64,000 nt of DNA from Pedococcus dokdonensis. GTDB lineage: Bacteria > Actinomycetota > Actinomycetes > Actinomycetales > Dermatophilaceae. A program made the translations under genes and the position numbers. Below, piece after piece: positions 58,568 to 64,000 of this stretch (its first letter is position 1; each line of letters starts with the position of its first letter). The stretch is from NCBI RefSeq assembly GCF_900104525.1, contig NZ_LT629711.1, positions 1,922,001-1,986,000 on the forward strand, written 5' to 3'. The notes under the pieces were generated by a model that worked only from the letters and a program-made list of their open reading frames with translations, did not search any database and was not told the DNA's origin.

Positions 58568-60075
58568 GCGTGGCAGCCGACAGCACCACCCCCACGGCGG
58601 ACGACGCGACCGGGACCCGCCCCTCCCACGCGTCCGACCGCGCGTCGGACCGTGCGTCGGACCGTGCGTCGGCGGACTCGGCCCAGACCCGGCTCGGCTG
58701 GGTCGGGTTCGGGCTGGCCATGTCTCTCGGTCTCGTGATCGGCACCGCCCGCTTCTGGGAGGTCGACACCTGGTGGCACCTCAGTGTGGGCCAGCGGATC
58801 CTCGACACCGGCACCCTGCGCGGTCCGGACGCCTGGGCCCGCTTCGCCGAGCGCCCCTACACCGCAACCCAGTGGCTGCCCGAGGCCGTCGCCGCGTGGC
58901 TCGTCGGCCTGGTCGGCCCGGGCGGCGTGGTGTTCCTGCGCGCGCTCGCCGTCCTGACGCTCGTCGGCCTGCTCTACTGCCTGGCGCGGCTGTCCGCCGG
59001 CCGGCTGAGCGCCGGGCTCATCGCGGTGGTGGCGCTGCTCGGCGCCGGGGCCGGGCTCAACCCACGACCCCAGCTGGTCAGCTTCGTGCTCTTCGCCGTC
59101 ACCCTCCTCGCGTGGTGGCGCACCATCCACGACCACCGTCCGCGCTGGTGGCTCGTGGTCGTCTACTGGCTGTGGGCCTGCTCGCACGGGCTGTGGTCGA
59201 TCGGGCTGGCCGTCAACGGCGTCCTCTTCCTCGCCCTGGTGCTCGACCCGCGCACCCGCCCGGACCGCCGCGCCACCGTGCGGCTCGGCGCGCTGCTGGC
59301 CGCCTGCACCGCCGCGGTCGCCGTCACCCCGCTCGGCCCGGCCCTGCTGCTCTCGCCGTTCCAGGTCGCCGACAACGCCGCCGGCATCGCCGAGGAGTGG
59401 CGGGCCACGCCGCTGAACAACGTCTTCTCCATCGCGGCCATGGCGATGGTGGTGGGCACCGGGCTGACCTGGTTGTGGAGCCGCCGGCGCCCGCCGGTCT
59501 GGAAGGTCGTCCTGCTGCTGACCGCGATGGGCCTGGTGCTCTACATGTGGCGGCTCGTGCCGATGGGGACCATCGTGGCCACGCCGTTGCTGGCCGACGC
59601 GCTCGGCGCCGTCGGCCGCCGCCCCGAGCTGCGGACACGCCGCGAGCGCCGTCAGATCGTCGTGGTGTGGGCCGTGTTCGTGGCCCTCGCCGCAGTCGTC
59701 TCCCTGTCACCGGCGGGTGCGCGGGCGCAGCAGTTCCCGGGCGACCTCGCCGGTGTCGACCGTGGCCTCGACGCGTTACCCCGGGGCACGGTGGTGCTCG
59801 ACGACTTCGCGCTCAGCGGCTGGCTGATCAACCAGCACCCCGACCTGGTGCCCGTCGCCGACCTGCGGGTGGAGATCTACGACGCCGCCTACCTTCGGGC
59901 CTACGTGCGCACCGAGCGGGTCGAGCCCGGGTGGCAGGAGCTGCTCACCACGACCGGCGCCCGCCACGCGGTGCTGAAGTCCGACTCCGCGCTCGCGACC
60001 GCCCTGCAGCAACGGCTCGGCTGGGCCGTGGTGGCCACGGCGGACGACTACGTCCTGCTCCGGGCGACCCGGTGA
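58564..60075 (+). CDS. polytopic membrane protein, GT-C glycosyltransferase-like (paralogue 3)
   Basis: A 503-aa protein. GTG 58564 overlaps the previous stop. A disordered N-terminus carries DRASDRASDRAS, encoded by a 12-bp tandem repeat. The first external loop has EVDTWWHLSVGQRILDTG and YTATQWLPEAVAAWL; the common block is RPRWWLVVVYWLWACSHGLW. The D-x-W-W-H loop is the most complete of the three paralogues and looks like a catalytic GT-C loop. The C-terminal external part has VEIYDAAYLRAYV, shared in form with the others. Confidence 0.74.
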   Translation: MSVAADSTTPTADDATGTRPSHASDRASDRASDRASADSAQTRLGWVGFGLAMSLGLVIGTARFWEVDTWWHLSVGQRILDTGTLRGPDAWARFAERPYTATQWLPEAVAAWLVGLVGPGGVVFLRALAVLTLVGLLYCLARLSAGRLSAGLIAVVALLGAGAGLNPRPQLVSFVLFAVTLLAWWRTIHDHRPRWWLVVVYWLWACSHGLWSIGLAVNGVLFLALVLDPRTRPDRRATVRLGALLAACTAAVAVTPLGPALLLSPFQVADNAAGIAEEWRATPLNNVFSIAAMAMVVGTGLTWLWSRRRPPVWKVVLLLTAMGLVLYMWRLVPMGTIVATPLLADALGAVGRRPELRTRRERRQIVVVWAVFVALAAVVSLSPAGARAQQFPGDLAGVDRGLDALPRGTVVLDDFALSGWLINQHPDLVPVADLRVEIYDAAYLRAYVRTERVEPGWQELLTTTGARHAVLKSDSALATALQQRLGWAVVATADDYVLLRATR

Positions 60076-60076
60076 C

Positions 60077-61312
60077 GTGCTGAGCAGCGACCGTGCGGTC
60101 GCCGCGTCGCGGTGGCGTCCGTATGCCGTGGTGCTGGCCGTCTACGCGCTGTCGCGCGCCGTGTCGGCCGTCTTCATCGTGGTCGCCGCGCGGGCCCAGG
60201 TGGCCGTCCCGGCGAGCCTGTCGTCGTACCACCAGACCGTGCCGGGCCAGATCCCGGCCCGGTACCGCGACGTGGCGGTCAACTGGGACGCGCAGTGGTA
60301 CTGGGACATCGTGCTGCACGGCTATCCCCACACGGCGCTCGGCCCGGACGGCCAGCCGGTGCAGACCTCACTCGCCTTCTACCCGCTCTACCCGACGCTC
60401 TGCCGGCTCGTCGGTCGAGCGACCGGGCTGGACTTCTCCCTCGTCGGACCCACGGTGAGCCTCCTGCTCGGCGCCGCGGCGGTCCTGATGGTCTACCGCC
60501 TCGTGGCCACCGCAGTCGGCGCGGACCGGGCGCTCCTCGTCGTGACGTTGCTGTGCACCGCCATGGCCGCGCCGGTGCTGCAGATCGCCTACACCGAGAG
60601 CCTCGGCCTCCTGCTCGTCGCCACCGCCCTCCACCTGCTCCAGCGGCGACGCTACGGCTGGACCGTCGTGCCGATCGTCCTCCTCGGGCTGACCCGCAAC
60701 ATCACGGTGGTCCTGGCCGCGGTCGTCCTGGTGCACTGGGCGGTGCGCATCCACACGGCCCGCCGTGGCGGCGACGACGGCGAGCGCGTGCCGCACCTGC
60801 GGCTCGGTGGGCTGTTGCTCGTCGCCCTGGCCGCGACCGCCACGTGGCCGGCGCTCGTCGGCGTCATCACGGGCGAGGCGAACGGCTACCTCACGACGAT
60901 GAAGGCGTGGCCGGGCTTCACCAGCTCGCCGCTGCACCCGCCGTGGGTCCAGGCGTTCGCCGGGGCGGGGCCGGTGGCGTGGGTCCTGGGCATCCTGGTC
61001 GTCGTGGCCTTCGCCCTGGTGATGAGCCGGCCGTCGGTGCGGGCGTGGGGTCCGGAGCTGTGGGGCTGGACGGTCGCCTACTGCGGCTACGTCGTGCTCA
61101 CGACGAGCGCGTCGTCGAGCATCTTCCGCTACCTGCTGATGGCGTTCCCGTTCGCCCTCGTGCTGGTGCCCGCAGCCGATGGCCCCGACCGGGTGCGGCG
61201 CCGCCTGGCAGTGGTCGCGGTCCTCGTGGCCGTCGGGCTGGTGACGCAGTGGTACTGGGTGCGCGAGTTCCTCGTGCTGGCCGGTCCGAACTTCGCCTAC
61301 CTGTTCCCCTGA
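60077..61312 (+). CDS. PIG-V-like mannosyltransferase family membrane protein
   Basis: A 411-aa protein with about ten helices. The first large external loop NWDAQWYWDIVLHGYP, followed by SLAFYPLYPTLCRLV, is the signature of bacterial PIG-V-like GT-C mannosyltransferases, which use polyprenyl-phosphate sugars on the outer face of the membrane. LGLTRNITVVLAAVVLVHWA is also typical. GTG 60077 begins 1 nt after the preceding stop, so all three genes of the operon are likely co-expressed. Acceptor unknown; the adjacent pilins are the obvious candidates by position. Confidence 0.82.
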   Translation: MLSSDRAVAASRWRPYAVVLAVYALSRAVSAVFIVVAARAQVAVPASLSSYHQTVPGQIPARYRDVAVNWDAQWYWDIVLHGYPHTALGPDGQPVQTSLAFYPLYPTLCRLVGRATGLDFSLVGPTVSLLLGAAAVLMVYRLVATAVGADRALLVVTLLCTAMAAPVLQIAYTESLGLLLVATALHLLQRRRYGWTVVPIVLLGLTRNITVVLAAVVLVHWAVRIHTARRGGDDGERVPHLRLGGLLLVALAATATWPALVGVITGEANGYLTTMKAWPGFTSSPLHPPWVQAFAGAGPVAWVLGILVVVAFALVMSRPSVRAWGPELWGWTVAYCGYVVLTTSASSSIFRYLLMAFPFALVLVPAADGPDRVRRRLAVVAVLVAVGLVTQWYWVREFLVLAGPNFAYLFP

Positions 61313-61321
61313 CGGTCGGGG

Positions 61322-63088
61322 TCAGCGCGCGGCGACCAGCAGGTCGGTCCCCTCGCCCACGCTCTGCCAGCGGCTGCCGGCCCGGATCAGCACCTGCTGG
61401 TCGTCGGTCGTCACCACGAGGCCGCGCTCGCCGTTGACGGTGGTGATCGTCCGGGCTCCGGCGATCTCGGGCCCGGCTGCGATCGGGCCGCCCAGCGGCA
61501 CCAGCCAGGGCCGGATCACCTGGCTGCTCGTGAGCCGGCCGAGGACGGCCAGCGTGGCGTCGTCGACCCAGACCACGTCGCGCGCCAGGGTCAGGGTGGG
61601 AGCCAGCCGCAGCGGCCGGGCCAGTGACGCGGGCAGCCCGTTGGGCTGGCGCACCACCCCGGCGACGTCGACCCGCGGGTGGGCCCCGGCACGGTCGGTC
61701 GTGACGACCGCGATCCGCTGGCCGTCGGGCGACAGCTTCAGGCTGACCACGGTGCGGTTGTCCAGCCAGCCCGCAGCCACCACCTGCGGAGTCGACTTCG
61801 TGGCGTCCCCGGGGTCGGCGGCCGCGTTGACGGCCCACACCCTGGTCGCGCCGTTGCTGCGTCCGGCGACCCAGAGGACGTCCTCCCGGTCGTAGGCCGG
61901 GCGGGTCAGCTGGGTGCCCGGTGCGATGAGCTGCACCTGGGTGGTGCCACGCCAGCGGATCAGCTGGGCGCGGTCACCCCCGACGGCAGCGATCTCCTGA
62001 CCGTTGCGGGACATCGCCAGGTAGGCCCAGCCCGGCTGCACCGAGGGGTAGGTGGTCGTCGTAGGTGGGCTGACCCGCTCACCCTTGTCGCCTACGTCGT
62101 CGGGGTCCACGGGGACGAGCGTGCTGCCCACCCGCAGCACCGGCTTGACGTCCGGGTCGCCCGGGCTCGGGAAGCCCAGCACCGACAGGCTCTCGACGGT
62201 GCTGTCGCCGTTCGGCATCTGCAGGTCGGCGCCCTCGAGGCGCAGGGAGACCCGGTCGACCCCGGGAGCCTGGGTGACGGTGGCCAGGAACTGGGCGCCG
62301 AGGTTCTGGCGCTGGCCCGGGTCGTTGCCCAGCTTGCTGGCCGCGAGGTCGACCTTGGCGGTCCCCGACTCGGTCGTGACGGCGTCCACGGCCAGGCGCG
62401 TGCCGGTCGGGATGTCGGTGCGCACCGCTCCCCTGAGGTAGTCGGGCACTCCGGTGAGCAGCGCCCGGGCGAGCCGGGTGGCCAGGCCGGTGCCGAGCTG
62501 CAGCCACCGGACGTCGGGCACGAGCCGGTGGTCCGCCGCCGAGACGTAGTAGATCCGGAACGGGTCGTAGAGCCGGTCGAGGTCGGCCTGGCTCAACCAC
62601 GTGCCGAAGGTGTCGGGGACCTCGCTGATCCGCCACTCCCCACCGGTGCGCTCGAGCCGGAAGGTCGCTTTCACGGTCGACTTGGGTGGCAGCTCCTCGT
62701 AACGGCCCGATCCGTCGATCCGGGCGATCGCACGGGCCACGGCGGTGACCGTGCCGTCGTCGGTCAGGCGGTAGTCCAGCTCGGTGTCCGAGCCGAAGAC
62801 GACCACGGACGAGTTGGGGCGCCAGGTGCTCTGCGGCCCGCTGGCGAGGTAGGAGCGCGCCACCTGGTACTCGTCGTCACTGGCCGCGGCGGCCCGGATG
62901 AAGCCCTGCACCACCTGCTGTGGTGAGGATCCCGGCGCGACCGGGTTGACCTCGACCCGCACCTCGTTCTCCTGCACCGCGCCCACCTCGAGCCCGGGCT
63001 GGATCGCCGAGCTGGTGGACAACCCTCCGCAGCCCGCGACGGCGAGCAGCGCGGTCGCGGCGAGTGCCCCGGCATACCTGCGCCTCAC
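61322..63088 (-). CDS. lpqB: LpqB lipoprotein
   Basis: 588 aa. A lipoprotein signal with lipobox LAVAGC (Cys near residue 19) precedes two LpqB/GerMN domains (about 40-320; [40 protein letters not shown]) and a beta-propeller-like C-terminal half ([35 protein letters not shown]). LpqB acts on the outer membrane face with the MtrAB two-component system. GTG 63088 overlaps the mtrB stop (GTGA). It converges on the mannosyltransferase gene with a 9-nt gap. Confidence 0.95.
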   Translation of the reverse strand: MRRRYAGALAATALLAVAGCGGLSTSSAIQPGLEVGAVQENEVRVEVNPVAPGSSPQQVVQGFIRAAAASDDEYQVARSYLASGPQSTWRPNSSVVVFGSDTELDYRLTDDGTVTAVARAIARIDGSGRYEELPPKSTVKATFRLERTGGEWRISEVPDTFGTWLSQADLDRLYDPFRIYYVSAADHRLVPDVRWLQLGTGLATRLARALLTGVPDYLRGAVRTDIPTGTRLAVDAVTTESGTAKVDLAASKLGNDPGQRQNLGAQFLATVTQAPGVDRVSLRLEGADLQMPNGDSTVESLSVLGFPSPGDPDVKPVLRVGSTLVPVDPDDVGDKGERVSPPTTTTYPSVQPGWAYLAMSRNGQEIAAVGGDRAQLIRWRGTTQVQLIAPGTQLTRPAYDREDVLWVAGRSNGATRVWAVNAAADPGDATKSTPQVVAAGWLDNRTVVSLKLSPDGQRIAVVTTDRAGAHPRVDVAGVVRQPNGLPASLARPLRLAPTLTLARDVVWVDDATLAVLGRLTSSQVIRPWLVPLGGPIAAGPEIAGARTITTVNGERGLVVTTDDQQVLIRAGSRWQSVGEGTDLLVAAR

Positions 63089-64000
63089 CGGGTGCGCCCC
63101 GGTGCGGTGGGGGTGTGCCGGGTGCTCACCACCCGGGGCACTGCGTCGTCCGGTCCGGTCGCGCCGCGGAGCGGCCCCGGCGCCTCGGGTGCGTCGGCGA
63201 CGTCCTCGGGCCGCAGCGGCAACGGGGCCTCGACGATGTGGGTGCCGACCCGCCGGGGCAGGGTCAGCCGGAAGCACGAGCCCGCGCCCGGCTCCCCCCA
63301 AGCCTGGAGCCAGCCGTCGTGCAGCCGGGCGTCCTCGAGCGAGATGGCCAGGCCCAGGCCGGTGCCACCGGTGGTGCGCGCCCGGGCCGGGTCGGCCCGC
63401 CAGAACCGGTTGAACACCAGGGCCCCCTCGCCCGGTCGCAACCCCACCCCGTGGTCGCGCACGGTGACCGCGGCGGCCGTGTCGTTGACGGCGACCGCGA
63501 TCTCCACCGGCCGGCCCTCACCGTGCTCGAGGGCGTTGACCACGAGGTTGCGCAGGATGCGCTCGACCCGCCGGGCGTCCATCTCGGTGTCACAGGGCCC
63601 GTCCGCGGCGACCGTGATGGTGCTCCCCCAACGGTCCGCGATCGGCTGGGCGGAGTGGACCGCTCGTTCGACCGTCGCCCGCAGGTCGGTCACCTCGGCG
63701 TCGAGCGCGGCTGCGCCGGCGTCGAAGCGGCTGATCTCGAGCAGGTCGGCGAGCAGCTCCTCGAAGCGGTCGAGCTCGTTGTGCAGCAGCTCCGCGGAGC
63801 GCGACACGGCCGGGTCGAAGCCGGTGCGCGAGTCGTGGATGAGGTCGGCGGCCATCCGGATCGTCGTCAGCGGCGTGCGGAGCTCGTGCGAGACGTCGGA
63901 GACGAAGCGCTGCTGCACCCGCGACAGCCCCTCCAGCTGGCGGATCTGGGTCTGCAGGCTGTCGGCCATCTCGTTGAACGACTTGGCCAGCCGGGCCAGG
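63085..64000 (-). CDS. mtrB: sensor histidine kinase MtrB, C-terminal part (gene runs off the window)
   Basis: About 304 codons of the 3' part. [20 protein letters not shown] is the end of a HAMP domain, then the HisKA helix with the phosphoacceptor His in [20 protein letters not shown] and the HATPase domain with N box [15 protein letters not shown]1 DHGVGLRPG and G2 [10 protein letters not shown] disordered Pro-rich tail ends the protein. MtrB controls cell division and envelope genes through MtrA. The frame is open through position 64000, so the start and membrane domain lie outside. Confidence 0.96.
   Translation of the reverse strand, partial: LARLAKSFNEMADSLQTQIRQLEGLSRVQQRFVSDVSHELRTPLTTIRMAADLIHDSRTGFDPAVSRSAELLHNELDRFEELLADLLEISRFDAGAAALDAEVTDLRATVERAVHSAQPIADRWGSTITVAADGPCDTEMDARRVERILRNLVVNALEHGEGRPVEIAVAVNDTAAAVTVRDHGVGLRPGEGALVFNRFWRADPARARTTGGTGLGLAISLEDARLHDGWLQAWGEPGAGSCFRLTLPRRVGTHIVEAPLPLRPEDVADAPEAPGPLRGATGPDDAVPRVVSTRHTPTAPGRTR

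Overview
The window is a very GC-rich chromosomal segment of an actinobacterium. GTG starts are common, most coding third positions are G or C, and many neighbouring genes share 4-nt GTGA/ATGA overlaps. The gene content (whiB1-type regulator, PdtaS, SecA with a zinc tail, long HPF, LpqB-MtrB, WS/DGAT, F420/PPOX enzyme, DUF6131, DUF2505, DUF6912) suggests a soil-type member of Micrococcales, perhaps Intrasporangiaceae. The family assignment is inference. I see no tRNA, rRNA, CRISPR array, insertion sequence or prophage.

Layout. (1) 0.4-5.1 kb, minus strand: a Tad-type secretion cassette (tadA-tadB-tadC, DUF4244 pilin-like, three TadE-like proteins), the 'helicase/secretion neighbourhood' known from Rv3654c-Rv3659c. 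It diverges from a 1444-aa FHA-FtsK/SpoIIIE ATPase. (2) 10.9-14 kb: whiB1, pdtaS and a MOSC protein. (3) 14-24.7 kb: a glutamate-centred stretch with NAD-glutamate dehydrogenase, the pxpABC 5-oxoprolinase operon and pruA. (4) 24.8-32.5 kb: alpha/beta hydrolase, NfeD-flotillin pair, an operon of WS/DGAT, patatin lipase and DUF6912, and a cupredoxin-like lipoprotein with its membrane partner. (5) 32.5-34.6 kb: a detached CpaE-like ATPase and an SAF/RcpC-like protein. (6) 34.8-47.4 kb: an excisionase-type HTH protein, a LysM protein, an Rv3235-like protein, secA, GNAT, MFS, a polytopic membrane protein, a YcaQ glycosylase with a response regulator, hpf and comF. (7) 47.6-61.3 kb: a sensor kinase and response regulator, a second complete-looking Tad/Flp locus with two pilins, and a divergent operon of three multi-membrane proteins resembling GT-C glycosyltransferases. 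(8) lpqB and the start-truncated mtrB.

The backbone whiB1-pdtaS ... Rv3235-secA-hpf-comF-lpqB-mtrB follows the Mycobacterium tuberculosis order Rv3219-Rv3245c. The 14-kb Tad/glycosyltransferase block sits between comF and lpqB, which are near neighbours in M. tuberculosis. It is the best candidate for an under-described system: a Flp pilus with its own sensor and possible pilin glycosylation.

Three genes (NAD-GDH, LysM protein, hpf) are each broken by what looks like one missing C in a C run. This fits either systematic sequencing error or slippage. Two tandem repeats (17 bp x5 and 22 bp x4) each begin at the stop codon of a gene. Many genes carry a TANNNT box 6-8 nt before the start codon, the mark of leaderless transcripts. 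The heptamer GTATGCC is conspicuously frequent on both strands.
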